Shown here one piece after another: positions 22,852-32,690 of a stretch of 64,000 nt of DNA. Source of the DNA: Cordilura impudica (lineage: Eukaryota; Arthropoda; Insecta; Diptera; Scathophagidae); assembly GCA_963682025.1 (NCBI GenBank), contig OY821520.1, positions 84,225,465 through 84,289,464 of the forward strand, written 5' to 3'. The notes under the pieces were generated by a model that saw only the letters and a program-made list of their open reading frames with translations, had not been told where the DNA came from and made no database searches. The translations under genes were made by a program, and so were the position numbers. How positions within the stretch are numbered: the first letter of the stretch is position 1; the number at the start of each line of letters is the position of its first letter.

Positions 22852-22861
22852 GGCGCCCAAC
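22851..22861 (+). other. Primer-binding site (tRNA-Lys type)
   Basis: TGGCGCCCAAC begins at the last base of the LTR and is complementary to the 3' end of insect tRNA-Lys(CUU), as in gypsy. The tRNA match is from memory. It primes minus-strand DNA synthesis. Confidence 0.85.
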
Positions 22862-22885
22862 AAAAAAACTGACAGATTACCTAAT

Positions 22886-23310
22886 CCTTAAAAAGCCCTA
22901 AAGTAGTGCATAGGATTATGGTAGTAAAAGTGTTTTTATAAAACTTAATCCTTTAAAAGCCCTAAAGTAGTGCATAGGATAAAAAGTGTTCTAATTAATT
23001 TAAAAACCCTAAAGAAGTGAAAAATTAATTTAATAAAATCTAAAAAGCCCTAAAGAAGTGCAGATTTAATTTAATAAAATTTAAAAGCCCTAAAGAAGTG
23101 CAGAATTAATTTAAAACCCTAAAGAAGTGCAGATTTAATTTAAATTAAAAGCCCTAAAGAAGTGCAGAATTAATTAAAAGCCCTAAAAGAAGTGCAGAAT
23201 TAATTTAATAAAATTTAAAAGCCCTAAAGAAGTGCGGAATTAATTTAAAACCCTAAAGAAGTGCAGAATTAATTTAATAAAATTTAAAACCCTAAAGAAG
23301 TTCAAAATTA
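22886..23310 (+). promoter_or_regulatory. Leader array of 11 CCCTAAAG(A/T)AGTGCA repeats
   Basis: Eleven copies of (G/A)CCCTAAAG(A/T)AGTG(C/A)A, spaced about 28-60 bp, lie between the PBS and gag, separated by AT-rich linkers (TTAATTTAATAAAATTTAAA). The first two copies continue TGCATAGGAT and so contain the TGCATA core of Su(Hw) sites; most others read TGCAGA. Gypsy carries its 12-site Su(Hw) insulator in the same position. Protein binding here is not shown. Confidence 0.8.
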
Positions 23311-23337
23311 AAAAACTCTACAAAAATTTTTTTAAAA

Positions 23338-23600
23338 AACTTTAATTTATACGAAACTATCAAAACAAAAAAAACTATAATTCCAATAAATTTTTAAATA
23401 AAAGAAGAACTCTAATTTACACGAAACTAATAAATTTTAAATAAAAACTCTAATTTATACGAGACTATCAAAAACTATAATTCCAATAAATTTTTAAATA
23501 AAAGAAGAACTCTAATTTACACGAAACTGTCAAATTATAATTACAATAATTTTTTTTAAATAAAAGAAGAACCCCAATTTGTATACGAAATTGTCAAAAC
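23338..23600 (+). repeat. Second leader array, about five CTCTAATTTAYACGAAACT units
   Basis: Units at about 23340, 23410, 23449, 23511 and 23573, spaced about 40-70 bp, each followed by a TATAATTCCAATAAATTTTTAAAT-like stretch. Noncoding; between the first array and gag. Confidence 0.75.
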
Positions 23601-24148
23601 TAATAAATTATAATCCCAATAAATTGTTGAAAAATAATATTTCAATTAATTACAAACTCAACTTGAAGTGGAAAACAACATTGTCACCAGGCAACGATTT
23701 TGTCTGGGCAGCAAAGAGGATACAAATTACGAATCAACACCATCACCAACATCGACACAAAATTCAACAATGAAGTATTTATTGACTATTCTAAAGTAAG
23801 TCAAACAAATAGCTGTAAGCATCCAAAAATATATATTGCGCTCAATTTAAACATTTTAAGAAGCAAAAAAAAGAAAAAAAAAAAAAAGAAGGATTTTCTA
23901 TATTTAAGTTTAAGAATAAATTTTGGATTCTTTTCAAAAATACATTTAAGAAAATAACAAAACAAATTTTTTTTTGGAATTAAAATATATTTTAAGAAGA
24001 ATTTTTTTTTGACAATAAGACATTAAAAATTCTGTGTTTAAGTTTAAAGATAGAATTTTTTTTTTCAATACTTTTTCTTAAGAAGGAAAAAAAACATTAA
24101 ATTTTTTTTATAAGCTAACAAAATTAAAGGGGAAATTAATACTTGGAT

Positions 24149-25579
24149 ATGGCCAACCCAAATAATCTGATTAGACCCCCAGTCCTAGTTCGCAATCCCG
24201 AAATAAATCCCCCTAACATAAATCCACAACTAGAAGCCACTGTAACAGACATAGTGACTAGGTTATGTAGAGAACAATGTGATAGCCTGGTTAGGGAACT
24301 CTTAAATCCCGGCGCATCTATGGCAGGTATAGACCAAGTTATAGAAGATAGGTATATGGAGAATTTGACTGACCTAGACAAGGTACCGGATGTGGTACGA
24401 TGTCTGAGGGAATTTTCAGGCAATCCTTCCGAATTTAGCTCGTGGAGGAAAAGTGTGGAACGTGTACTTAAATTGTACGAATCAAGCAGAGGGACACCAA
24501 AATACTACGGAATCCTCAACGTAGTAAGAAATAAGATCATAGGCCCAGCAGACGCCGCTTTAGAATCGTACAATACTCCCCTTAATTGGACTTGCATATC
24601 AAAATGCCTTACTCTGCATTACGCAGATAAACGAGACCTTGGAACATTGGAGTATCAAATGACAACCTTGATTCAGGGAAACACCACAATCCAAGAATTT
24701 TACCAACAGGTCTATACTCATCTTTCACTTATAATGAACAAACTCGCCTGTATGGACATTGGCAGAGAAGCTATGGACCTTTTAACCCAGACATACCGAG
24801 ATAAAGCACTAGACACCTTCGTCCGTGGACTCAAAGGAGACCTGCCACGTTTGTTGGGAATTCGAGAACCAGCGGATCTTCCACAGGCATTGCACTTATG
24901 CCTCAAACTGGAAAACCAAAACTATAGAGCTCAACATGCCTATACCCATAAGGTTACCAAAATCCAACAACCTTTACCTCCGAAAAGTTACAAACCACTA
25001 TTCCCACAATCAACCTTTACAAGACCTCAATTCTACCCACACCTCGCACACATGCCTTCAACATCCCAAAATTTCTACAGACAACCACAACAACAATATA
25101 CTCCCAATCAAAATTTTAACAGACAGCAACGACAATTTATGCCATCAAATTCATTTAACCAACCCAGAAATTTCAGTTATAATACTCCACCACAGAGACC
25201 AGTTGCCCCAAAACCATTACCAAGACCAGAACCTATGGACATAGACCGCTCAATGCAAACCCGAACGATCAATTACATGAATAGACCACGACCAAATAAC
25301 GATTTCGCAGGAAAAAGGCCACCAGACAATACATACCAACAACCCCAAAAGTTTCAAAGAAACTTTCATATAAACACCGATAACTGGGAAACGGATGGTC
25401 AAAATGTTAACCTTTACAGCGAAGACGATTTCGAATCGTATAACAATCATGTACTAGCTAGCGGCACTGAAGAAGATCTTCAGGAAATGCAAGAATATCT
25501 TGACGGTCAGAACGACGAACATAATGAAAAAACCTTCATCGAGGACCATGACTTCACTGACATTCATTTTTTAGATTAG
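24149..25579 (+). CDS. gag: Errantivirus Gag
   Basis: Structural polyprotein that would form the capsid and package element RNA. I choose the ATG at 24149 (MANPNN); the frame is open six bases further up, but only from a TTG. 476 residues. Residues about 60-260 have the helical capsid-like look of gypsy-group Gag (CLREFSGNPSEFSSWRKSVE, LIQGNTTIQEFYQQVYTHLS). There is no CCHC zinc knuckle, which is usual for errantiviruses. Instead a Gln/Asn/Pro/Arg-rich region (about 275-395) probably binds RNA, and the last 50 residues are strongly acidic. The stop overlaps the pol frame, and a slippery heptamer lies just before it. No internal stop; appears intact. Confidence 0.93.
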   Translation: MANPNNLIRPPVLVRNPEINPPNINPQLEATVTDIVTRLCREQCDSLVRELLNPGASMAGIDQVIEDRYMENLTDLDKVPDVVRCLREFSGNPSEFSSWRKSVERVLKLYESSRGTPKYYGILNVVRNKIIGPADAALESYNTPLNWTCISKCLTLHYADKRDLGTLEYQMTTLIQGNTTIQEFYQQVYTHLSLIMNKLACMDIGREAMDLLTQTYRDKALDTFVRGLKGDLPRLLGIREPADLPQALHLCLKLENQNYRAQHAYTHKVTKIQQPLPPKSYKPLFPQSTFTRPQFYPHLAHMPSTSQNFYRQPQQQYTPNQNFNRQQRQFMPSNSFNQPRNFSYNTPPQRPVAPKPLPRPEPMDIDRSMQTRTINYMNRPRPNNDFAGKRPPDNTYQQPQKFQRNFHINTDNWETDGQNVNLYSEDDFESYNNHVLASGTEEDLQEMQEYLDGQNDEHNEKTFIEDHDFTDIHFLD

Positions 25580-28500
25580 CGAACTCGTCTTTGCCATATT
25601 TCGAAGCTAAGACGAGCTCCGGAGAAATACTTAGAATACTTGTCGACACAGGATCGAACAAAAATTATGTACAAAATTCCTTAATAAAAAAAGCAATACC
25701 CAACGAGGTCAATTTCTATGCTAACTCCATTGGAGGCAAAACCTCCGTAACTCACCACACCTTTATAAATCTCTTCGGCTCAGATATTAAATTTTTCTTA
25801 TTGCCTTCGTTGAAATCATTTCATGCGATATTGGGTAATGACAGCCTTAAAGAACTGTCAGCAATTATTCACGCAGCAGGAAGTTATATGATCGTTAAGG
25901 ACCATATCAAAATAAAATTGAAACAGAAAATTTCCCAATCTGTTAATTCAATACAAATAAGGACACAACACATGACAATAGAACAAGAAACAAAAATCGG
26001 AAACATAATAGCAAAACATCCCAATTTATTCTCAGAACCAAACGAAAGTCTTACCTACACGACATCAGTAAAAGGTGAAATTAGAACCACCACCGATAAC
26101 CCTATATATTCTAGATGTTATCCATATCCTATGAATTTGAAGGACGAAGTAGAAGCTCAGATTAAAGAATTGTTGGATCAGGGTGTTATAAGACCTTCAA
26201 AGTCACCTTACAATTCACCAGTATGGGTTGTCCCCAAAAAAATGGATGCTTCAGGTAGGAAAAAATACAGAGTAGTTATCGATTATAGGAAATTAAATGC
26301 GGTCACAATCGCCGACCGATACCCTATACCAGAAATAAATGAGGTGCTTTCTCAGCTAGGAGAAAATAGATATTTCTCCGTTCTGGATCTGAAAAGTGGG
26401 TTTCATCAGATTCCTCTGAGAGAAAAAGATATGGAAAAAACTGCATTCTCGATCAACAACGGCAAATACGAATTTACGAGGCTTCCGTTCGGATTGAGAA
26501 ACGCACCCTCAATATTTCAGAGAGCCCTTGATGATATTCTGCGGGAACACATCGGCAAAATCTGCTATATTTATATAGACGATATCATAATATTCGGCAG
26601 AGATGAGAAATCACATCTGGAAAACATCGAGCAGGTATTCCACACCTTAGAGATAGCCAACATGAAGGTTCAGCTTGATAAATGTGAGTTTTTGAAGACG
26701 GAAGTAGAATTCTTAGGGTTCTTAATATCCACAACCGGAATACAGGCTAACCCTAAAAAAGTAGAAACGATAAACAACTTTCCGACCCCAAAGACGCTTA
26801 AGGACCTCCGATCATTCCTTGGCATGGCAGGCTTTTATCGCCGTTTCATCAAGGATTACGCCAAACTGGCAAAACCTCTAACGGCTCTTTTGAGAGGGGA
26901 AGAGGGACGAATGTCCAAAAATGTTTCAAAAAAGATAAATATATCACTAGATGACAACGCCATAGAGGCACTGAATAAAATCAAAAGAACATTGACATCA
27001 GCAGATGTTATGTTATCCTACCCTAATTTCGAAAAAGAATTCCGACTGACAACAGATGCTTCCAACTATGCGATCGGAGCTGTATTGGAACAAGATGGTA
27101 GGCCCATAACATTTATTTCAAGAACTCTCAACAAAGCCGAAGAACATTACGCTGCAAACGAAAAAGAAATGTTAGCGATTGTTTGGGCCCTTAAGAGTTT
27201 GAGAAACTACCTTTACGGAGCAGCAAAGATAAAAATTTTTACAGATCACCAACCGTTGACACACGCTCTGAGCAACGGAAATACTAATAGCAAACTTAGG
27301 CGATGGAAAGCAATATTGGAGGAGTATAATTACGAATTATCGTACAAACCTGGTAATACTAATGCTGTGGCGGACGCACTCTCTAGACCTCCACAGCAAA
27401 TATTTGAGATCATCTCGACAGACGCCACGCAACATAGTGACCATAGCCTACCTCGAAACCTTATCCAACATACAAATGCTCCAATAAATGCTTTTAAAAA
27501 TCAACTGTTTATAGAACAGAATGAAGCTCAATCATATGAATTTCAAATTGTGTTTCCAACATACCACAGACATATCATATCAGAACCAGACCTCTCCAAG
27601 AAAAGACTAAACGAAATATTCACTAAATACCTAAACCCATCAGTAACGAATTGTGTGAAAACAACCGACGAGATATTGGGAAAAGCACAAGAAGTGTATT
27701 CCGATAATTTTTGCAAATACAAATTCCTTTACACAAGAAACATGGTAGCCGACATTCTTAACGAATCAGATCAGGAAATAGAAATTATAAATGAACATAA
27801 CAGAGCTCACAGAAATGCCAATGAAAATAAAGCTCAATTACTCGAGAGATGTTATTTCCCACAGATGAATGCAAAAATAAAAAAAATAGTAACATCATGC
27901 AAGGTTTGTAAGGAGAACAAATATGAAAGACACCCTAACAATATTTCTCTGCAAGAAACCCCTATCCCACAATATCCTGGTCAAATAATACACATCGATA
28001 TTTATATTACGGAAGGTACTTCTATTCTGACAGCAATCGATAAGTTGACAAAATATGCTCAGACAAAAAAACTTAATTCAAGAGCGACGGAAGACATCAA
28101 ACAACCACTTAGAGAAATACTTTTGAACTTTGGTATGCCGGAAATTGTCGTGATGGATAATGAAAAGTCATTTAATTCAAAGGCCATCATATTCATGTTG
28201 GAAAATCAATTTAACGTAAAGGTTTTCCGAATTCCACCATACGCCAGTACGGTTAACGGACAGATAGAAAGGTTTCATTCTACTCTTTCCGAGATCATGC
28301 GATGTATAAAATCGAAAGGAATTCATAATAACTTGTCCGAACTTTTGGATAAATCTACTTACGAGTATAACAACACTGTTCATTCGACCTTAGGAAGAAA
28401 ACCGTACGATGTATTTTTTGGTAAACGGTCATCAAGAGACCCTGAAGAACGGGAAAAAGACAGGATCAGGTTGATAGAAGATTTTAAGAACCGACAACTA

Positions 28501-28701
28501 TCGGACTTGGAATATCATAGTCGCGGTAGAAAAGTCGCCAGGGATTATAAAATAGGAGAAGTGATTTTTGTCAAACAGAATAAAAGGTTGGGAACAAAGC
28601 TCAGTAAGAACTATAAGCAGGAGATAGTCAAGGAAAATCGACATACAACGGTGGTGACAGAAAACGGAAGAATTGTTCACAAAAACAACATTCGTAACTG
28701 A
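25561..28701 (+). CDS. pol: Errantivirus Pol (protease, RT, RNase H, integrase)
   Basis: Made by -1 frameshifting from gag; it has no ATG of its own and its frame opens at 25561. Residue numbers count from 25591. Protease: active-site DTG at 19-21. Reverse transcriptase: VLDLKSGFHQI and YIDD at 328-331. RNase H: acids D489, E526, D552, ending near NAVADALSRP. Integrase: HHCC zinc region with H736 and CxxC from 770, then the DDE acids D803, D856 and E893 (36 residues between the last two). All catalytic residues are present, with no stop in over 1,000 codons, so the enzyme set should work. Length and domain order match gypsy-group Pol. It is followed by a pyrimidine tract and env. Confidence 0.95.
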   Translation, partial: HSFFRLANSSLPYFEAKTSSGEILRILVDTGSNKNYVQNSLIKKAIPNEVNFYANSIGGKTSVTHHTFINLFGSDIKFFLLPSLKSFHAILGNDSLKELSAIIHAAGSYMIVKDHIKIKLKQKISQSVNSIQIRTQHMTIEQETKIGNIIAKHPNLFSEPNESLTYTTSVKGEIRTTTDNPIYSRCYPYPMNLKDEVEAQIKELLDQGVIRPSKSPYNSPVWVVPKKMDASGRKKYRVVIDYRKLNAVTIADRYPIPEINEVLSQLGENRYFSVLDLKSGFHQIPLREKDMEKTAFSINNGKYEFTRLPFGLRNAPSIFQRALDDILREHIGKICYIYIDDIIIFGRDEKSHLENIEQVFHTLEIANMKVQLDKCEFLKTEVEFLGFLISTTGIQANPKKVETINNFPTPKTLKDLRSFLGMAGFYRRFIKDYAKLAKPLTALLRGEEGRMSKNVSKKINISLDDNAIEALNKIKRTLTSADVMLSYPNFEKEFRLTTDASNYAIGAVLEQDGRPITFISRTLNKAEEHYAANEKEMLAIVWALKSLRNYLYGAAKIKIFTDHQPLTHALSNGNTNSKLRRWKAILEEYNYELSYKPGNTNAVADALSRPPQQIFEIISTDATQHSDHSLPRNLIQHTNAPINAFKNQLFIEQNEAQSYEFQIVFPTYHRHIISEPDLSKKRLNEIFTKYLNPSVTNCVKTTDEILGKAQEVYSDNFCKYKFLYTRNMVADILNESDQEIEIINEHNRAHRNANENKAQLLERCYFPQMNAKIKKIVTSCKVCKENKYERHPNNISLQETPIPQYPGQIIHIDIYITEGTSILTAIDKLTKYAQTKKLNSRATEDIKQPLREILLNFGMPEIVVMDNEKSFNSKAIIFMLENQFNVKVFRIPPYASTVNGQIERFHSTLSEIMRCIKSKGIHNNLSELLDKSTYEYNNTVHSTLGRKPYDVFFGKRSSRDPEEREKDRIRLIEDFKNRQLSDLEYHSRGRKVARDYKIGEVIFVKQNKRLGTKLSKNYKQEIVKENRHTTVVTENGRIVHKNNIRN
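25567..25573 (+). promoter_or_regulatory. -1 ribosomal frameshift site T-TTT-TTA
   Basis: In gag codon phase the heptamer reads T TTT TTA, six bases before the gag stop at 25577-25579. The pol frame (-1 relative to gag) is open from 25561, after a TGA at 25558. It is the classic slippery sequence for making Gag-Pol. No downstream pseudoknot was assessed. Confidence 0.85.
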
Positions 28702-28727
28702 ATGAATTCAAATTTTGGTTAAAGAAC

Positions 28728-28753
28728 TTTTTCTTTTTATTTTTTTTTTTTAG
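28728..28753 (+). promoter_or_regulatory. Probable splice acceptor for env mRNA
   Basis: A long T-rich tract ending TAG at 28753, directly before the env frame, which has no upstream in-frame ATG. This fits the spliced env message known for gypsy. The donor was not identified. Confidence 0.7.
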
Positions 28754-30266
28754 TATAATTTTGTTGCCCTTAGTCCGACCTGAGGTAAAGATCTTGGACT
28801 ATACTAATTCGCGAATTGTAGCAATTGATACAGGTGTGGCAAAACTCCAAATGGGGTCTGTAAGATTGATACATGATGTGGACTTAAACGATTACCAGAT
28901 GTTTATTGACGATATGAAGGCAACAGTGATTTCAAAAGTGGTTACATCCCATCCCTTACATCCCTTTTTAATCCATGAAATATCCGAATTACAAGAGAAG
29001 CTAAACCAATTGAAACCAAGATCAAAACGATCCCTAAATTTCATAGGTTCGGCATGGAAATGGATAGCAGGTAATCCTGACCATGACGACTTTGAAATAA
29101 TAACACAAAAAACAAATAATATATTAAAAAATAACAATAAACAGGTTATAATAAACAAATTATCTTTAGACAGAATCAACGAATTGACCTCAAAAATGAA
29201 CCAGGTAATAAAAGTCGTGCAAGAAGATGTACAGACCTTCCGGAATTTAGATATTACCGAATTGAAATACAAACTGGAAATAATAAAGGAAGAAATAATT
29301 AATCTACAATATGCCATCCATTGGGCCAAAGTAGGTGTAATTAATTCGTTTATTCTGTCTCATGATGAAATAGAAACCATTAGGAAATTGTTCGAAAATA
29401 ATAAAATTCCATACCTCAACATAGAAGAGATACTGGAATTTAGTGAAATAAAAATAGCTACTAACAATAGTTCCTTAATTTATATTGTCAGCATTCCTAC
29501 AACAAATGATATATTGTGCAATAAGCTACTTATAAAACCTGTGAAAATTAATAGAACTGCTACTAAAATTATTTTTAATGAAATTTTGAACTGTAATGAA
29601 AAGATGTTTGGAATAAAAAATGATTGTAAGAACTACAACAAATTGACAATATGCAAAGAGGACAGTATTGAGGACATCAGCGGATCTGAATGCCTCCCCA
29701 ATTTAATCCACAGCAAACCCTCTAATTGTACCTTGACAAGTAACTTCCATATACCCACAATACAGGAAATATTCCCTGGAACACTTTTACTGAACCAATT
29801 TAACGGTACGATTCTGATAAGTCAAGAGCCATATGATTTAAATGGCACTTTCATCATTAAATTCCATAATGAAACTGTATCAATCGGTGATAAAGCTTTT
29901 TCATATTCTGAAATTAATTTTTCTAACATTCTCCCAGCCGTAGTGCAACCAGTCATGGGAAACACACACGTGGAAGAGATTCTCACCTTGGAACTAATCA
30001 AAGAAATGCATGTGAACAATACTGAAGCAATAGAACTTCTGAATGTGGAAAGTAGATTGGGTGACACTATCACTTACGTACTAGTGGTTCTCATAATCAT
30101 CTTAATGTTATCTGTCTGTCTGAAAAAAATGTGTAATAGAAGTGGCTCTAAATGCTCAGGAATAATTAATATCAATACTCCATTACCACCGCAGAATATT
30201 ACCTTGAATGAAAACGAGCCGAGAGGGTACCCTATATCAAGGATCTCTCAAATACCCTATTTTTGA
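28754..30266 (+). CDS. env: Errantivirus Env (baculovirus F-like glycoprotein)
   Basis: Membrane glycoprotein of gypsy-type errantiviruses, related to baculovirus fusion proteins. About 501 residues from the TTG at 28761; the frame is open upstream to the splice acceptor, so the start probably comes from a spliced leader exon. Visible features: a basic RSKR cleavage motif at 87-90 followed by SLNFIGSAWKWIAGNPDHDD; coiled-coil-like stretch about 120-185; Cys pairs and several Asn-X-Ser/Thr sites at 245-375; one transmembrane segment at about 437-455 (VLVVLIIILMLSV); short cytoplasmic tail. No signal peptide is complete in this exon. No stops or frameshifts, so it is intact by sequence. Whether it is expressed or makes particles cannot be judged here. 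Confidence 0.9.
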
Positions 30267-30286
30267 CTGAGGACAATCAAAATTTT

Positions 30287-30296
30287 AGTGGGGAAG
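30287..30296 (+). other. Polypurine tract
   Basis: AGTGGGGAAG immediately before the 3' LTR, the plus-strand primer site. Confidence 0.85.
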
Positions 30297-30824
30297 AGTT
30301 AACAAACAAAACATTTTGTTTAGTTAATTCTAAATACTCCCTCCCATTCTCTTTAATTTCTCATGTTTGCTGTGTTCGCTTTGTTAATCAATTTGTTTAA
30401 GTTCAATAAATTATGTTGTGGCTCAAATTGCATTGTGTGTCGCAGCTATAGAATATTTTGTCACAAGCCAATCGATAATATGCTTTGTGGGCGAAAGAAC
30501 AAAATTCAATGTAAACAATAATTGTTGCGTCTCATATTGCATTATGTGTCGCAACAGTACTCTGTTCTTTCGATTGGTAAACTAGGTCATTAATGCAGAC
30601 GATAAAATGTTTAACTTATTATTTTTAACAAAAAGTCCCAAAAATTGTCAAGTGGGCAATAAACTATTGAGAAAGACCCAATGTTGTCAAATGGGCATTA
30701 ATTATTGTATTCCATAGTTTTAAGTTTAAATAAGAAAAACAATTCAATAAAGAAAGCAGTTGATTAGTAACAATCACACAAAACACATCATGTTTCATTT
30801 ATGAAATATAAAAAGGAAATAACT
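30297..30824 (+). repeat. 3' LTR
   Basis: Same length as the 5' LTR, and I found no base difference between them by eye. Ends GGAAATAACT, followed by the TGTA duplication at 30825-30828. Confidence 0.95.
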
Positions 30825-30828
30825 TGTA
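30825..30828. repeat. Errantivirus target-site duplication, right
   Basis: TGTA, matching 22320-22323. Confidence 0.9.
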
Positions 30829-30889
30829 TAGGATTTGAAAATTTTCATATATCGCACAAAAAAAAAACGCACAAAAGAATTCGCACATA

Positions 30890-31260
30890 TAAGAAATCGC
30901 GCACAGACAGACCACACAAAAACAGGTTTGAGCGTACAGTAAAACAACGATTGCAAGAAGCTGGACTCTTTGGAAAAATTTCCCGAAAGAAGAGATTAGG
31001 GTTTGCAGGAAACAATCACCATTGGAGAACTGTGGAATTGAACATAGTATTATTTTTGGACGAAACAAATATTTATAGGGTCTCTCCCGAAAAAAATATG
31101 TTCGCGATACAAAGTCGAAAGAATTTGATCCAAAGTATACTCCCGGGCCAGATTGAAGCATGAAGAAGATTGCATCAGGCTCTGGCATTATAGAAGAATT
31201 CTAAACGATATAGTGATGCCTCATGTTGACAAAATATGTCGTGTAAAGCTATTACACGAC
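30890..31260 (+). pseudogene. Tc1-like transposase, middle part
   Basis: Frame at 30890-31163 reads VKQRLQEAGLFGKISRKKRL, then NHHWRTVELNIVLFLDETNI, the end of the DNA-binding region and the first catalytic Asp block (FSDE in active copies, here FLDE) of a Tc1 transposase. It then runs into unrelated frames. It is followed by repeat B and, beyond that, another Tc1 piece at 32510. Probably one old Tc1 split by repeat B. Confidence 0.7.
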
Positions 31261-31417
31261 GTGTTTTTAACATATGTACTGTCACTTTTTTTTTATCCAT
31301 ATGTAATTCCGTATATCTGCCAAAATTGTCATTTTACATACGATTCGTAATTTTTTCTATCACACTTTGCATACGTATTTTCGTATGACATAACCCTTAA
31401 ATGTAAACTACAGCTGA

Positions 31418-32190
31418 TTTTTATACCCTATACCAATATGTGGTTTGGGTATACTGACTTTGTGCTGCTGTTTGTAACTACCAAAAATATTTGACCTAGA
31501 CCCATCTTTTATTATACCGATCGACTCAGAAAGTGATTCTGCGATGTCCGTCCGTCCGTCTGTGTGTCTATGTTAACTTTTTAATCAAACTACAGGTAGC
31601 AAATATGAATATATTTTGATTAAATTTGGTATATAAGCTTTTATCAGCCATAGGATGAACGCTATTGAAATTGGTGAAATTCGGTCCATGTTCAGACCCC
31701 AAATGACCCCTATGAAATCGACATAAATTGCCATAAGATCCAAATTATCATATAGACCTCAGTCAAATTGGGTTTGTATGCATTTATTGTATCCATTAAT
31801 CAGTAGTCTAAAAATAATCCCTATAGGACAATTCTTGGTCATAGGCCCCATATAGAGCTGCTTCCCGATCTTCACTTAAATCTATCAAAAAACAAAAACA
31901 TTGCACAGATTTTTCTCGAATTTGGTTTGTTTACATTTTTTCAAAATATAAGTGACTTTACCAAATATGGTCAGGATCGGTCCATTTTTCGACCTAGTCC
32001 CCATATAAATATAGCACACGATATGAACTTTTTCATATCTGCAGCCAAAAAAATTAATAACAATGCCATTCAAATTTAGTTTATGCATATTTTTTATATC
32101 CAATTAGTTGGACCGGAGAGATAGGGTCTCTAAACCATGGAATAGGTATCGTATAGTCGGTCTAGACCGACTATAATTTTCTTACTTGTT
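31418..32190 (+). repeat. Dispersed repeat B, full copy
   Basis: About 770 bp. Starts TTTTATACCCTATACCA with an ACCA(C/A)TATGTGGT hairpin. Middle has the GTCCGTCCGTCTGTGTGTC box. Ends GTCGGTCTAGACCGAC, a perfect 16-bp palindrome in the best copies, then TATAATTTTCTTACTTG. Noncoding; short frames that recur among copies are by-products of sequence conservation. Inserted in a Tc1 relic. Confidence 0.9.
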
Positions 32191-32509
32191 TAATTTGTGA
32201 ATGTACAATATTAATTGTTATAAATAATGTTATATATTTTATATATTTTTTAATTGTTAATTAATATTAAAAAATTTATTTTTCTTTTAATATTAATCAT
32301 TTTGATTTAGTCTGTTTCTCCTTCGCCACAAGCAGTGTTGTATTTTCGTATGTTTTGTCATGTCAAAATGGAACCTGAAATTTACAGTCGACTTTCCACT
32401 TGTATTATACATTTGCAATGTGTCATATGTATCACATGATGTGTACAACTTTTGTAGTGGGAAAATTTGACAGTACATATGTAAAAAACACGTCGTGTAA
32501 TAGCAGCTT

Positions 32510-32690
32510 AACATGAATATTTCAACAACACAATGATCCAAAGCACATGGCTCTACACGACAAGCAATGGTTTATTAACTGGCCTTAATGTGGTCCTGAT
32601 CTCAACCCAGTTGAGAACTTATAGCATGTTGCAAAAACAAGTTTACTGAATAAAAACAAGCAATTTTGTTATCCTCTACACCGAAACAAG
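32510..32690 (+). pseudogene. Tc1-like transposase, C-terminal catalytic relic
   Basis: Reads FQQHNDPKHMALHDKQWFI and then GPDLNPVENL with a stop between, matching the second Asp and the final acid blocks of Tc1 (QxDNDPKH and DLNPIEN). About 180 bp survive. Likely the other half of the relic at 30890-31260. Confidence 0.7.

Larger units (their letters stand above)
22324..30824 (+). mobile_element. Intact gypsy-group errantivirus (8.5 kb, env-bearing)
   Basis: Complete LTR retrotransposon/endogenous insect retrovirus. Order: TSD, 528-bp LTR, tRNA-Lys-type PBS, leader repeat arrays, gag, pol in the -1 frame, env, polypurine tract, 528-bp LTR, TSD. The LTRs show no difference that I can find by eye, and none of the three frames has an internal stop. 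This points to a very recent insertion in the germ line. The LTR tips are AGTTA...TAACT, as in errantiviruses. The body is less AT-rich than the flanks. Confidence 0.95.

Noticed and set aside
22886..23310. Leader array as a CRISPR array
   Set aside because: Short motif with similar AT-rich linkers in a eukaryotic retroelement; no cas genes and spacers are not unique.
23579..23957. 64- and 85-residue frames in the errantivirus leader
   Set aside because: They overlap the repeat arrays and a poly-A/Lys run upstream of gag; no conserved content.
21531..31260. A single Tc1 split by the errantivirus
   Set aside because: The N-terminal piece ends about 520 bp before the LTR and the sequence between is not Tc1-like, so the two pieces may be separate relics.
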